Assembly (NCBI GenBank): GCA_007132495.1
Contig: SLOL01000028.1
Location: forward strand, 1 to 47,265
Direction: 5' to 3'
Length of the DNA: 47,265 bases
Source of the DNA: Balneolales bacterium
GTDB lineage: Bacteria; Bacteroidota; Rhodothermia; Balneolales; Natronogracilivirgulaceae
The notes beneath the pieces are model-generated. The model made no database searches. It was not told where the DNA came from and was given only the letters and a program-made list of their open reading frames with translations. Below are positions 25,420 through 34,950 of this stretch, in pieces. Position 1 is the first letter of the stretch; every line of letters begins with the position of its first letter. The position numbers were made by a program, and so were the translations under genes.

Positions 25420-26823
25420 TTATGAATCGTCTGTTGACTTCGTATTACCGTTTTGGGACCTGTAGTAAGCCGGATCGGCCTGCGGCATCACCCCTTTGAC
25501 CTCCGCTATGGCTACCATCGGCAGGAATCGAAGGAAGAGCAGGAAGCAGGTGAAAAAGAGTCCGAAAGTTCCGACATAGGTCAATACATCCACATAGGTG
25601 GGTGAAAAATAGCCCCAGGAGGAGGGCAGAAAGTCCTGGGCGAGCGAGGTTACCGTAATGACAAATCGCTCAAACCACATACCGATGTTGATGACAATCG
25701 ACAGGGCAAAGGTAAGGGCGATGCTCCTCCGAAATTTTTTCACCCAGAAAAACTGCGGGGCGACCACATTGCAGGTCACCATAATCCAGTAGGCCCAGGC
25801 GTATGGACCAAATGCCCGGTTTATGAAGGCGAACTTTTCATATTCGACCCCTCCGTACCAGGCGATGAAAAATTCCATGACATAGGCAAATCCCACCATG
25901 TTTCCGGTCACCAGAATAATGATGTTCATCTTTTCGATGTGATCGACGGTCATGATATCCTCAAGGCCGTAGAGTTTCCGGGTGATGATCATCAGTGAGA
26001 GCACCATCGCAAAACCCGAAAAAACCGCTCCGGCAACGAAATAGGGCGGAAAGATGGTGGTGTGCCAGCCGGGGATGATGGATACGGCAAAATCGAACGA
26101 TACAATGGTGTGCACGGAGAGGACCAGCGGGGTGGCGAGACCGGCCAGGATCATGTAGGCTTTTTCATAGTGCTGCCACTGCCGGTTGCCTCCGGTCCAG
26201 CCGAGGGCAAATGTGCCATACACGAGTTTGGATATCCTGCCTTTCACCTTGTCCCGCATGGTGGCCAGGTCGGGCACGAGTCCGACATACCAGAAAAGGG
26301 TGGATACGACCAGATAGGTGAATACCGCGAAGACATCCCAGAGCAGCGGACTGTTGAAGTTGGGCCACAGCTGCATGGAGTTGGGCAGAGGGAAGATCCA
26401 GTAGATCGTCCAGAGACGTCCGACGTGTATGGCGGGAAACAATCCGGCGCACATGACGGCAAATATCGTCATCGCTTCGGCGAAACGGTTGATGGCGGTG
26501 CGCCAGCCCTGGCGGAAGAGGAAGAGGATGGCGGAGATCAGCGTTCCGGCGTGACCGATACCGACCCACCAGACGAAGTTGGTGATATCCCAACCCCATC
26601 CCACCGGGTTGTTCAGGCCCCAAACGCCGATACCTTCCCAGACCAGCCAGACGACCATGGCGATCATTACTGCCAGCACAATATTGGATACGCCGAAGGC
26701 GATGTACCACCAGAGCGGAGTGCGTTCCTGGGGTATATCGCTGATCAATTTCGTAATACTGGCGAAATCGTGATCGCCTTTCACAAGGCGGTTGTCAGGT
26801 ACGGTTTCGGTATTCTGACTCAT
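25420..26823 (-). CDS. actC: Alternative complex III subunit ActC (NrfD-like)
   Basis: A 467-residue membrane protein of the NrfD/PsrC type with about ten hydrophobic helices. It has the family stretches [20 protein letters not shown] near residue 75, split here as [13 protein letters not shown] and GHAGTLISA, and [25 protein letters not shown] in the middle. The His in VHTIVS and the acidic residues nearby are the sort used in quinol binding and proton handling in related proteins. It is the main quinol-binding membrane subunit. It lies between actB and actD in the usual order, 46 bases after actB. Confidence 0.94.
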   Translation of the reverse strand: MSQNTETVPDNRLVKGDHDFASITKLISDIPQERTPLWWYIAFGVSNIVLAVMIAMVVWLVWEGIGVWGLNNPVGWGWDITNFVWWVGIGHAGTLISAILFLFRQGWRTAINRFAEAMTIFAVMCAGLFPAIHVGRLWTIYWIFPLPNSMQLWPNFNSPLLWDVFAVFTYLVVSTLFWYVGLVPDLATMRDKVKGRISKLVYGTFALGWTGGNRQWQHYEKAYMILAGLATPLVLSVHTIVSFDFAVSIIPGWHTTIFPPYFVAGAVFSGFAMVLSLMIITRKLYGLEDIMTVDHIEKMNIIILVTGNMVGFAYVMEFFIAWYGGVEYEKFAFINRAFGPYAWAYWIMVTCNVVAPQFFWVKKFRRSIALTFALSIVINIGMWFERFVITVTSLAQDFLPSSWGYFSPTYVDVLTYVGTFGLFFTCFLLFLRFLPMVAIAEVKGVMPQADPAYYRSQNGNTKSTDDS

Positions 26824-26869
26824 GTATTCTGTACTTTTTTATACTTCGAAATACGGTTGGTAATGTCGG

Positions 26870-29800
26870 TCAGGAAATTTCCCGATTGGGGTTGCGGATT
26901 TTGGCCAGGTAGGATGTCCTCGGCCGGATATTCAGTTCTTCGAGCATCATGTAGTTACGGTCCCTGCGCTTTTCGGTGGATACGATACTGTGTTCATCGC
27001 TGATATCCCCGAAGTTGATGGCATTGGCCGGACAGGCCTGCTGGCAGGCGGTCTTGACCGTTCCGTCCGGCGGTTTGATCGAATCGCCGGTTTCGTTTTT
27101 GGTTTCGATCTTGGCCCGGCTGATGCGCTGTACGCAGTAGGTGCATTTCTCCATCACACCGCGGAAGCGGACGGTTACATCCGGATTCATCGCCATCTGA
27201 ATGATCTCGGGATCGTCGCCGGTGGTCAGGTACTCCCGGGTGTAGTTGAAGAAGTTGAAGCGCCGGACCTTGAACGGGCAGTTGTTGGCGCAGTACCGGG
27301 TTCCGATACAGCGGTTGTAGGTCATCTGATTGAGTCCGTCGTCGCTGTGCGTGGTGGCCGCCACCGGACAGACCTGTTCGCAAGGCGCGTTGTCGCAGTG
27401 CATGCATGGCACCGGCTGGTGCATCACTTTGGGATTCTCGCGTTCGTCGCCGCTGAAGTAGCGGTCGGTGCGGATCCAGTGCATTTCGCGCCCCCTGCGC
27501 ACTTCGCGCTTGCCGATGACCGGGATATTATTTTCGGCCTGGCAGGCGATGGTGCATACCCCGCATCCGATGCAGGAGTTCAGGTCGATGGTCATGCCCC
27601 ATTGCGGTTCGCGAGCCGGAAACTTTTGATCGGAGAAAAGCGATACCGGATGTTCGCGGTCTTCCTTCACTCCCGGCACATAGACGGCATCCTGTGCAAA
27701 GGTTGGGTTTTCACGGTAGTAGTCCAGATCGGCTTCCTGCACATGGGGGCGGCCCTCCAGGCTGTGGTGATCCTGGGTGCTGGCAATTTCATAGGTCCGG
27801 CCGACGGTGGTTACTTGCACCTGGTGATGGAAGAGGCGGTTTTCATCGGTTCGGAGCGGGTAGGTATTGACTCCCACCTGATCGGCCACACGTCCGATCT
27901 GCTGCCGGCCGTATCCGGTATAGGTGGTGATGCTATTGTCGGCGTGTCCGGGCAGAACCCAGGCGGCGATTTCCGCCTGCCGACCTGATTCCGTGGTAAT
28001 CCGGATCACCTCCATTTTCGGATCTCCGAATTTCCGCGTCGGAGGCACGCCAATACGCTCAGCGGTGTTCGGCGAAAGGAGGGCGACATTATCCCATGTG
28101 ATTTTGGTCATGGGATCGGGCAGTTCCTGAAGCCATCCGTTATTGGCAAACCGTCCGTCGTGTAGTTTGGGATCGGGTTTGATTACCAGTTCCACCGCTT
28201 CGTCCGGTATCGCTTCCGTCTGTTCAAGAACAGTTGCGATCTGTTCTCCAAAGCCGGGAGCCAGTGAGACAGCGGCAGCTGTAAACCGGGTCTCTTCCTG
28301 CTGTCCGTCATGCAGGACCCTGTTCCATCCGCTCTCAAAGTTATCGGGAATGAAGTCACTCCAGGTCTCCCTGACCAGGTTGTAGCCGGAGTCCTCTTCT
28401 CCCTGCAGCAGGGCGTGGAGAAATTCGATTTCGCTTTTACCGTCGAACAGCGGCTGTATCATCGGCTGGATAACAGAGCGGACACCCGAGAAAGAGTAAC
28501 CGTCGCCCCAGGTTTCGAGAAAATGAGCCCGGTGCACATGCCAGTCACAGGCACGTGAAGTTTCGTCGTAATGCAGTGACAGATGCAGGGAAGTGGATAC
28601 CTGTTCAAGGGCACCTGCAAAGTCGAGATCGGAGGGGGCGGTGTAGACGGGATTAGCGCCGATAATGACGGCCGTATCCACATTTCCGTTTCTCATGTCC
28701 GATGCCAGGTCGCGCATGGCCTGATTCTGGTCGTCATTTTCCAGATGGGGCACTTCAAGATATTCGACGGTCTCACCGGCATTGCCGAGTGCAAGGTTGA
28801 TGGCGGCTACAGCGGCGTGGACCCCGGCGTGGTGTTCGGCACCTGCTGTGACGAGACTTTGACCCCGATTCCGGATCAGTTCTTCGGCAAGAACGCTGAT
28901 CCAGCTGTGGCCGGAAAAGGAGTTGCTGTGACCGGAAAAGGCATCGAGCCCATCGATTTGTTCGGAAAGACGGGCGGCCAGGGCATAGACAAACTGCGGG
29001 ATCTCCGATGATTTGATGCGCAGACGGTGGTCGGCGTTGGAGCCGGTCAGCGAGTAGTTGCTTTCGGCGACATAGAGCCGGGCGGGTTCGTCATCGGGCG
29101 AACTCACTGCACGGCTGCCGGCAAAATCACCGATATAACGGACATTGTTGTCACTTTCCTGCATGAAGTCGTCATCCAGAGAGACGGTAATCCGTGCATT
29201 GTCCAGGTGGTAGAGAGGGCGGAGCCGTTCTCCAAACGCCATTGCAATGCCGCTGTATAACGAATCTTCGTTACAGGCTTCATAGGATACCCACCGGGCG
29301 TTTGGAAACCGGCTCATAGCCTGCTGCCGGAGGCGCTGCAGGGTGGGTGAGGAGTTGGCTTCACAGATAAAGGCGATATTGCGGCCGGGTTCGGCGAAAT
29401 GATCGCGGCAAAAGTCGATAAAATTATTCCAGGTGCTTTCCGATCCGTTCCGTCGGACTCTCCGGGACCGGTCCTGGTCATACAGCTCGAGGATGGCGGC
29501 CTGTTGCCGGCTGTTGGTTCTTCCGCCACTCTCGGGGTGGAGATCGTTACCCTCGATTTTGGTGGGACGGCCTTCGTGGGTTTCAACTACGATACCGGTC
29601 AGGTTACCCCGGAAGGGTATGGCGGATGCATAATACAGCGGCTGACCGGGTACCATGTGTTCAGGCTGCCGGGTGTACGGCATGATTTTCTGAACCGGTT
29701 TGCGGCACGCCGAGAGTCCGGCCAGGGCCACCGAGGCCCCCATGATCTGCAGGAAGTTCCGCCGGGACACCCCGTCGCTGAGTTCGGTGGCATTTTCGGG

Positions 29801-29890
29801 AAATTCGCGCTCTGCGAATTTTTTGTACTCCTCGTTCTGAGCTAACTCGTTAAGACTTCGCCAATACGATTGTTGTTGCTCTTTTCCCAT
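26870..29890 (-). CDS. actB: Alternative complex III subunit ActB, iron-sulfur and molybdopterin-oxidoreductase-like protein
   Basis: A 1006-residue protein. I placed the start at 29890 (MGKEQQQSYW), because upstream in-frame sequence overlaps the actA end. A twin-arginine motif SRRNFLQ (residues 42-48) and a following LSAC (Cys62) suggest Tat export and lipid anchoring. Residues 80-740 form a fold like the catalytic chain of molybdenum oxidoreductases, but the family has no molybdenum cofactor. Residues 770-960 carry four iron-sulfur clusters: CIGCGVCTIACQ, CMHCDNAPCEQVCP, CIGTRYCANNCP, CTYCVQRIS and CQQACP. Electrons from quinol on the membrane subunits pass through these centres. It follows actA by 37 bases. 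Confidence 0.95.
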   Translation of the reverse strand: MGKEQQQSYWRSLNELAQNEEYKKFAEREFPENATELSDGVSRRNFLQIMGASVALAGLSACRKPVQKIMPYTRQPEHMVPGQPLYYASAIPFRGNLTGIVVETHEGRPTKIEGNDLHPESGGRTNSRQQAAILELYDQDRSRRVRRNGSESTWNNFIDFCRDHFAEPGRNIAFICEANSSPTLQRLRQQAMSRFPNARWVSYEACNEDSLYSGIAMAFGERLRPLYHLDNARITVSLDDDFMQESDNNVRYIGDFAGSRAVSSPDDEPARLYVAESNYSLTGSNADHRLRIKSSEIPQFVYALAARLSEQIDGLDAFSGHSNSFSGHSWISVLAEELIRNRGQSLVTAGAEHHAGVHAAVAAINLALGNAGETVEYLEVPHLENDDQNQAMRDLASDMRNGNVDTAVIIGANPVYTAPSDLDFAGALEQVSTSLHLSLHYDETSRACDWHVHRAHFLETWGDGYSFSGVRSVIQPMIQPLFDGKSEIEFLHALLQGEEDSGYNLVRETWSDFIPDNFESGWNRVLHDGQQEETRFTAAAVSLAPGFGEQIATVLEQTEAIPDEAVELVIKPDPKLHDGRFANNGWLQELPDPMTKITWDNVALLSPNTAERIGVPPTRKFGDPKMEVIRITTESGRQAEIAAWVLPGHADNSITTYTGYGRQQIGRVADQVGVNTYPLRTDENRLFHHQVQVTTVGRTYEIASTQDHHSLEGRPHVQEADLDYYRENPTFAQDAVYVPGVKEDREHPVSLFSDQKFPAREPQWGMTIDLNSCIGCGVCTIACQAENNIPVIGKREVRRGREMHWIRTDRYFSGDERENPKVMHQPVPCMHCDNAPCEQVCPVAATTHSDDGLNQMTYNRCIGTRYCANNCPFKVRRFNFFNYTREYLTTGDDPEIIQMAMNPDVTVRFRGVMEKCTYCVQRISRAKIETKNETGDSIKPPDGTVKTACQQACPANAINFGDISDEHSIVSTEKRRDRNYMMLEELNIRPRTSYLAKIRNPNREIS

Positions 29891-29927
29891 AAGTAATGAA
29901 AGGTATTGTCGGATCGAAAATGTGAGA

Positions 29928-30575
29928 TTATCGGTGACAGGCGTTACAGTAAACAGGGGCATCGATATTGCGCTTCTCCATGACCATCTGTGCAAATTGA
30001 TAGTGATCATCCGGCGGCTCCCAGGCCATGTTGGTGACCTCATCAACAGGGCGCAGATTCGGGCCGGGATCGTTGTGGCAATCCAGACACCAGCCCATAC
30101 TCATCGATTCGGTCTTCATGACCACCTCCATCCGGTCCACCCGTCCATGACAGGTGGCACAGCCGATGCCCACATTTACGTGGGCGGAGTGGTTGAAATA
30201 GGCGTGATCCGGCACATCATGCACACGGATCCATTCAACGGGCTCCCCGGAGTCCCAACTGTCCCGCAGTGGCTGCAGTTCGTCAATATCGAGTCCCACA
30301 TACTCATGACAGTTCATGCAGGTCTCGGTAGAGGGAATGCCGGCGACCGCCGACTCCCAGGCTGATCCGTGGCAATACCGGCAGTCGATACCCAGTTCGC
30401 CGACATGGAAGTTGTGGCTGTACGGTATCGGCTGATTGGGGGCATAGCCGACTTCCAGGTATTCGGGCGATCCGAAATACCAGAAAGCGAAGATGATTGC
30501 AGTAATCACCAGGATCGTCGCAAGTTGCAACTGTTTGGGAATCCTGTCGACCCACTCAGGAAAAATCTGCGCCAT
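29928..30575 (-). CDS. actA: Alternative complex III subunit ActA, pentaheme cytochrome c
   Basis: A 215-residue multiheme protein with five CxxCH motifs: CRYCHG, CMNCHE, CATCHG, CLDCHN and CNACHR. One N-terminal hydrophobic segment (about residues 18-36) anchors it, with the haem domain outside. ActA is the cytochrome that takes electrons from the iron-sulfur clusters of ActB. It is the first gene of the twelve-gene act-cox cluster, so the promoter should lie within 30576-31000. The stop of this gene is followed by the actB start 37 bases on. Confidence 0.95.
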   Translation of the reverse strand: MAQIFPEWVDRIPKQLQLATILVITAIIFAFWYFGSPEYLEVGYAPNQPIPYSHNFHVGELGIDCRYCHGSAWESAVAGIPSTETCMNCHEYVGLDIDELQPLRDSWDSGEPVEWIRVHDVPDHAYFNHSAHVNVGIGCATCHGRVDRMEVVMKTESMSMGWCLDCHNDPGPNLRPVDEVTNMAWEPPDDHYQFAQMVMEKRNIDAPVYCNACHR

Positions 30576-31061
30576 ATAAACAGCGTTTATGTGTTAATCT
30601 GAAACAAAATATGGACAACTGTTGGAATCAGCATGGCATCCGTGGCAACAGGACTTGCCCATGGATGAGGGTGTGATGCTTCCGCTTATTCCGGAGTACA
30701 AGACCCGAAATTCAGGTATGTACTTGATTTGGCTGTAAAGATACTCGAAATCAGATGCTAAAAAAAAGAAAAATATGAAATTCATACAATCTTAAGAAAA
30801 CGCTACAGCTGCGTGCGCCTGAAATCAGATATCCTGACTGTAGAAACCGCTTTCAATAACAGGGTTTTGAAATGTCCATGACCGGACCGGCGACCGGAAA
30901 TTTACCCGGGAATTCCGAATTGTGATGAAATAATTCTAAATTACCCCAGTGTCGGGCTTCCGGGTTAGACTACCGACAACCAACAACCGACAACCGGCTT
31001 GTTGTACGATACGTCGGTTATAACCACCGGCTGCCAATCAATGATTTGTTACTTACTGTTT
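30576..31061. other. 486-bp upstream region of the act-cox cluster
   Basis: This gap separates the minus-strand actA from the plus-strand DUF420 gene and should carry their promoters. A T-rich tract lies on the minus strand around 30760-30790. A 10-base direct repeat, ACCGACAACC, occurs at 30972-30981 and 30986-30995, 14 bases apart, close to the DUF420 start. No convincing promoter consensus, riboswitch or RNA gene was found. Confidence 0.35.
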
Positions 31062-31508
31062 ATGATAGCTCTGACAGACCTTCCACAACTGAATGCTGTA
31101 CTAAACTTTATCGCTACCATATTCCTTTTTTCCGGATTTATCTATATCAAGAAGAGGAACAAAGCGGCTCATATGAAAATGATGTGGTCAGCCGTCGTTG
31201 TTTCGGCGCTGTTTCTGATCAGTTATCTGATTTTCCACTATCACGTCGGTTCGGTAGGTTTTGACGGCACGGGCTGGATCCGGCCGGTTTATTTTGTGAT
31301 TTTGATATCACACATCATATTGGCGGTTGTCAATTTACCGATGATTCTGGTGACCATGTACCGCGCGATCCGGAAAGACTACCAGCGCCACCGGAAGATA
31401 GCCCGTTGGACCTGGCCCATCTGGATGTACGTCTCCATTACCGGAGTGATCGTATATCTGATGATGGAATTTTCCGGCAGTTACGATAAATTGTACTACC
31501 TGCCATAA
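31062..31508 (+). CDS. DUF420 family membrane protein
   Basis: A 148-residue membrane protein if started at the ATG at 31062 (MIALTDLPQLNAVLNF). I favour this start because DUF420 proteins begin with a short LPxLNAxLN segment before helix 1; an upstream ATG at 31041 would add seven residues. Four hydrophobic helices are visible, with KKRNKAAHMKMMW after helix 1, SYLIFHYHVGS in helix 2, HRKIARWTWPIWMYVSITGVIVY, split here as HRKIARWTWPIWMY, at the end. DUF420 genes often lie beside cytochrome oxidase genes and are suspected to help oxidase assembly; the function is unproven. It is divergent from actA. Confidence 0.85.
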   Translation: MIALTDLPQLNAVLNFIATIFLFSGFIYIKKRNKAAHMKMMWSAVVVSALFLISYLIFHYHVGSVGFDGTGWIRPVYFVILISHIILAVVNLPMILVTMYRAIRKDYQRHRKIARWTWPIWMYVSITGVIVYLMMEFSGSYDKLYYLP

Positions 31509-31636
31509 TAAACCGCAAGGTATGCCGCGGCCGCTTTCATGAAGCATGTTACGTTCATAACCGCTAGGCGTACCTCATTTGTCGCCGGTATGAGGCGGTG
31601 GCGGTACCGCCTCTGCCACAGACGTCACCGACCCGT

Positions 31637-32350
31637 TTACGGGATTTCCAGCGCCTCCAGAAACTCCCCGCCCGGTTCGGGAACAATGACACGGGTCCGG
31701 TTTTCGGTCTCTTTTTCCACCAGTTTGCTGAATGCTTCCGGAGTACCGGTGAGCACCGGCATGGTGCCGTAATGCATCGGGACCGCATATTTTGCATTCA
31801 TCATCCTGCAGGCACGGGCCGCTTCCACCGGACCCATGGTATAATGATCACCGATCGGAAGGATCACCATGTCGGGGTGGTAGATATCCCGATAGAGCTC
31901 GAAGTCCGGCATGATGTTGGTATCGCCGGCATGGTACAGCCGAAAGTCTCCGAAATGGAGGATAAAGCCGGCAGGGTCTCCGGCGTACTCGCCGTTCCAG
32001 GAATTGGAGTGATTGGCGCTGGTCATGGTCGCCTTGAAATCACCGAAGTCAACCGTGCCCCCCTTATTCATCTCAACGGCCTGGTCTTCCGGCAGTCCGT
32101 CCCGCTTGAGCAGCCCGGAGAGCTCCACGATGGAGACGACTTTGGCCCCGCTTTTTTTGGCAAGGGGGATGGTGTCCGCGGCATGGTCGGCATGTCCGTG
32201 GGTAAGGAGCAAAAAATCCAGCTCGTCGGGTGATTTCCAGGAATCCGGTGTTTTCGGGTTGTCACTCAGGAACGGATCGATCAGAATATTTTTCCCGGAG
32301 GTTGTGGTGATAAGAAATGATGAGTGTCCCAGCCATCGTGCTTGTAGCAT
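31637..32350 (-). CDS. UPF0173 metal-dependent hydrolase (MBL fold)
   Basis: A 237-residue metallo-beta-lactamase-fold protein of the UPF0173 family. The metal-binding motif HGHADHAADT (about residues 51-60) gives H-x-H-x-D-H, and further His residues occur in SANHSN, YHAGDTN and PMHYGTM. The N-terminal WLGHSSFLI and the IDPFLSDNP segments are typical. Substrate is unknown; family members are predicted general hydrolases. It is a monocistronic gene on the minus strand, with 301 bases of non-coding sequence between it and the divergent pfk. Confidence 0.92.
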   Translation of the reverse strand: MLQARWLGHSSFLITTTSGKNILIDPFLSDNPKTPDSWKSPDELDFLLLTHGHADHAADTIPLAKKSGAKVVSIVELSGLLKRDGLPEDQAVEMNKGGTVDFGDFKATMTSANHSNSWNGEYAGDPAGFILHFGDFRLYHAGDTNIMPDFELYRDIYHPDMVILPIGDHYTMGPVEAARACRMMNAKYAVPMHYGTMPVLTGTPEAFSKLVEKETENRTRVIVPEPGGEFLEALEIP

Positions 32351-32651
32351 ATTGCATCTCCTTATGTTGGGTTATGGAATAAATATCATGTTACTTCATA
32401 TCTCTTAAACCGTTTTCAGGTATTGCAAACCCGGCAAATAATGGACGGTCCTATAAAAACAAACACGAAAAAAAATACTACCGTTTGCCTGCAGATAGTC
32501 CTATTTTGCCATACTGAAAAACAAATTTCAAAGTGATGGAAATCCGTGGAACAGATTCAACATTTGTTCACGTGAAATAATTTTATTAGATCATTAATAA
32601 AGACAGAAAGCATACTGTCGATTAACTACTAACAATTAATATTACGATAAT
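32351..32651. other. 301-bp divergent intergenic region (UPF0173 / pfk)
   Basis: AT-rich non-coding sequence separating the minus-strand hydrolase from the plus-strand phosphofructokinase. Runs of A (32462-32475 region) and an AT-rich leader (32581-32651) before the pfk ATG are evident; there is no clear Shine-Dalgarno sequence. It probably contains both promoters. No further structure was seen. Confidence 0.3.
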
Positions 32652-33962
32652 ATGTCACAACCGAAACGTATAGCAATTCTTTGTGCCGGCGGGCCTGCTC
32701 CCGGCCTTAACAGTGTTATCGGTGCTGCAACGATTCGAGCCATCCAGCATGGTTATGAAGTATTGGGACTGATTGACGGGTTCAAGTGGGTCATGCGCGG
32801 AGATACCTCGCATATCGAGCATTTGACCATAGAAAAGGTCAGTCGCATCCATTTGCGCGGCGGTTCTTTTATAGGTATTGCACGGGATAATCCGACCAAA
32901 AAGAAAGAACACCTGGACAATACCATCAATACTTTGCAGAAGCTGGGCGTTGAAATGCTTGTTACCATTGGCGGCGATGATACGGCATACAGTGCCATGA
33001 CGGTGGAAAAAGAATCCGATGGCAAAATCAGGGTTGTACATGTTCCCAAGACGATTGACAATGACCTGGATCTTCCCCACGGTATCCCGACTTTTGGTTT
33101 TCAAACGGCCCGCCATATCGGTGTGGACATCGTTAAAAATTTGATGGAGGATGCCAGAACCACCTCACGCTGGTATTTTGTGGTATCCATGGGTCGCAAG
33201 GCCGGACATTTGGCGCTGGGTATCGGAAAAGCTTCCGGCGCCACTCTGACACTTATTCCGGAAGAGTTTAAAGAGGAAAAGATCCCTCTGAAGAAACTGA
33301 CAGATATTCTGGTTGGATCAATTGTAAAGCGGAAGTCACTCGGACAACAGAACGGTGTTGCAGTGCTGGCTGAAGGTCTGGTTGAGCGTCTGGATCCCGC
33401 GGAACTGGAAGAACTGGCCGAGCTGGAGCGTGACGAGCATGACAACCTGCGATTTGCCGAGCTGGATCTGGGGGATATTCTTAAAAATTCGGTAAGAAAA
33501 CGATTGGATGAGCTCAACTTCAAGATGACCATCGTATCCAAGGATATCGGCTACGAATTGCGCTGTGCCGATCCCATCCCGTTTGATATGGAATATACCC
33601 GCGACCTTGGATTCTCTGCGGTCGAATTTGGTGTGAAAGGTGGAACCGCCGCGATGGTATCGATCCAGGGCGGACATTTTGTGCCGATGTATTTCAAAGA
33701 TATAATGGACAAGCAAACCGGCAAAACCAAGATTCGCATGGTGGATGTTACTTCCATGTCGTTTGCCATAGCCAATCAGTATATGATACGGCTGGACAGC
33801 AAAGATTTTGGGGACCGCGAGCTGCTTGGAAAATATGGCGAAATTGTAGGCTTAAGTGCTGATGTATTCAAATCAAATTTTGAATATGTCACCGAGTTTG
33901 AAACGGATAGTGATGAAATCAGTCAAAGCCTGCGTGACAATTTCCCCGACAGTTCATTGTAA
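32652..33962 (+). CDS. 6-phosphofructokinase, pyrophosphate-dependent type
   Basis: A 436-residue phosphofructokinase, larger than the 320-residue bacterial ATP enzyme. It phosphorylates fructose 6-phosphate at C1 in glycolysis. The N-terminal nucleotide or pyrophosphate site reads CAGGPAPGLN. IGGDDT (Gly107-Asp110) has Asp where ATP enzymes have Gly, and PKTIDNDL (Pro132-Asp136) has Lys where ATP enzymes have Gly. Both changes mark pyrophosphate-dependent PFK, which makes the step reversible. SMGRKAGHLALGIG is the expected fructose 6-phosphate-site segment. The catalytic Asp is in TIDND. The C-terminal part holds a family insert (about 235-290, rich in Glu and Leu). It follows an AT-rich leader with no ribosome site. 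Confidence 0.9.
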   Translation: MSQPKRIAILCAGGPAPGLNSVIGAATIRAIQHGYEVLGLIDGFKWVMRGDTSHIEHLTIEKVSRIHLRGGSFIGIARDNPTKKKEHLDNTINTLQKLGVEMLVTIGGDDTAYSAMTVEKESDGKIRVVHVPKTIDNDLDLPHGIPTFGFQTARHIGVDIVKNLMEDARTTSRWYFVVSMGRKAGHLALGIGKASGATLTLIPEEFKEEKIPLKKLTDILVGSIVKRKSLGQQNGVAVLAEGLVERLDPAELEELAELERDEHDNLRFAELDLGDILKNSVRKRLDELNFKMTIVSKDIGYELRCADPIPFDMEYTRDLGFSAVEFGVKGGTAAMVSIQGGHFVPMYFKDIMDKQTGKTKIRMVDVTSMSFAIANQYMIRLDSKDFGDRELLGKYGEIVGLSADVFKSNFEYVTEFETDSDEISQSLRDNFPDSSL

Positions 33963-34000
33963 TACACTCCGCATGTATTCCGGAATCATGTGTTTTAATC

Positions 34001-34018
34001 CGGCTCCCGGGGGGGAGC
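34001..34018 (+). other. 6-bp hairpin downstream of pfk
   Basis: GCTCCC (34003-34008) pairs with GGGAGC (34013-34018) around a GGGG loop, 40 bases after the pfk stop. No T tract follows, so it is not a classical terminator by itself but could help stabilise the transcript end. Confidence 0.3.
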
Positions 34019-34073
34019 GGCAAGGCACAGAATAGTTTCCGGTATCATGGAATCTATTGTAAGAACGTGGTGT

Positions 34074-34107
34074 GCCGGATGGTTGTCCGGCCGCCGCGTT
34101 TTTTTTT
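34074..34107 (+). terminator. Probable rho-independent terminator between pfk and the YciO gene
   Basis: GCCGGA (34074-34079) pairs with TCCGGC (34086-34091) around a 6-base loop. A GC-rich seven-base spacer is followed by a run of nine T (34099-34107). The stem-to-T distance is longer than usual, so the exact fold is uncertain, but a stem followed by a T tract downstream of pfk fits a terminator. Confidence 0.5.
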
Positions 34108-34213
34108 GCAGCATCTGCCGCCGGATGAATTTTTTTTCTGTTCTGTCTTGTTACCTTGGAAGGAGGGCCTGAAACCATGGAATGATCCTGAAACCTAATA
34201 GAGGAGCAGATAT

Positions 34214-34885
34214 ATGGCTGAAAAAATTAAACTTCATCCTGTAACACCCCATCAAAAGCGCATTTTTGATATCACTGATCGGCTGATCAACGAAGATATC
34301 ATGCTGCTTCCCACCGACACCCAGTATGCCCTTGCCTGCACCTATACGAATAAAAAAGGCATCGAACGGATTCGCAAGATACGGCAACTGGGGAAGGATC
34401 ATCTTCTTACACTTATTTGCGATTCATTGACAGGTATTTCCAGATTTGCAAAGCTGGGTGACAACCAGTTCAAAGTGATAAAAAAACTGATTCCAGGACC
34501 CTATACCTTTGTTCTGCCCGCCACCAAAGAAGTCCCCAAGCTGCTTTTGAACCCCAAACGCCAGACCATCGGATTCCGGGTGCCGGATTACCCGATCTGC
34601 CAGAAGCTGGTAGAGGAGCTGGGGGATCCGTTGATCGCCTCTACCGCACGCCACCCCGATTATAGCGGAAGCACCGGAAATGGTACCACTGACCGTTTGG
34701 AGTTATTTCGCCGATTTGAGAAGCAGGTGGATTTGATCGTTGATAATGAACAGAGTCTTCCGAGTGAACCGTCCACCATAGTGGATATGACGAACGAACA
34801 GCCCGAAGTTATTCGTGCCGGCAAGGGACTTGACAAATTTCTTGAGGTTTGCGCCGTCAGTAACCTTACACCGGTTGAGGCATAA
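34214..34885 (+). CDS. YrdC/YciO/Sua5 family protein (threonylcarbamoyladenylate synthase-like)
   Basis: A 223-residue protein with the YrdC fold: LLPTDTQYALAC near residue 35, a KIRQLGKDH segment, LIPGPYTFVLPAT and the IGFRVPDYPICQKL loop, then ASTARHP. These bind ATP, threonine and bicarbonate in TsaC/Sua5, which makes threonylcarbamoyl-AMP for the t6A37 modification of ANN-decoding tRNAs. The NPKRQTIGFR pattern is closer to the YciO branch, whose role in tRNA modification is less clear. The upstream base run AGAGGAGCAG (34200-34209) is a good ribosome site for the ATG at 34214. It is convergent with mtnA. Confidence 0.88.
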   Translation: MAEKIKLHPVTPHQKRIFDITDRLINEDIMLLPTDTQYALACTYTNKKGIERIRKIRQLGKDHLLTLICDSLTGISRFAKLGDNQFKVIKKLIPGPYTFVLPATKEVPKLLLNPKRQTIGFRVPDYPICQKLVEELGDPLIASTARHPDYSGSTGNGTTDRLELFRRFEKQVDLIVDNEQSLPSEPSTIVDMTNEQPEVIRAGKGLDKFLEVCAVSNLTPVEA

Positions 34886-34950
34886 GTTTTCGTGCATGTT
34901 ACTTCATACAAAAGGGTCACACTTTTATCCGCGGCGCCGGGAACGGGTGG

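Noticed and set aside
26990..27988. 332-codon open frame antisense to actB
   Set aside because: The actB iron-sulfur cysteine motifs are clear on the minus strand; the reverse frame has no recognisable features.
26870..29890. ActB as an active molybdoenzyme
   Set aside because: The ActB family is known to have lost the molybdenum cofactor, and I saw no reason to assign catalytic activity to that domain here.
30594..30785. Minus-strand open frame with a CCHGCH segment, just before actA
   Set aside because: Only 63 codons, low-complexity start, and no family fit. The haem-like motif is probably chance next to real cytochrome genes.
34001..34018. Hairpin after pfk as the main terminator
   Set aside because: No T run follows; the stem at 34074 with a nine-T run is the better candidate.
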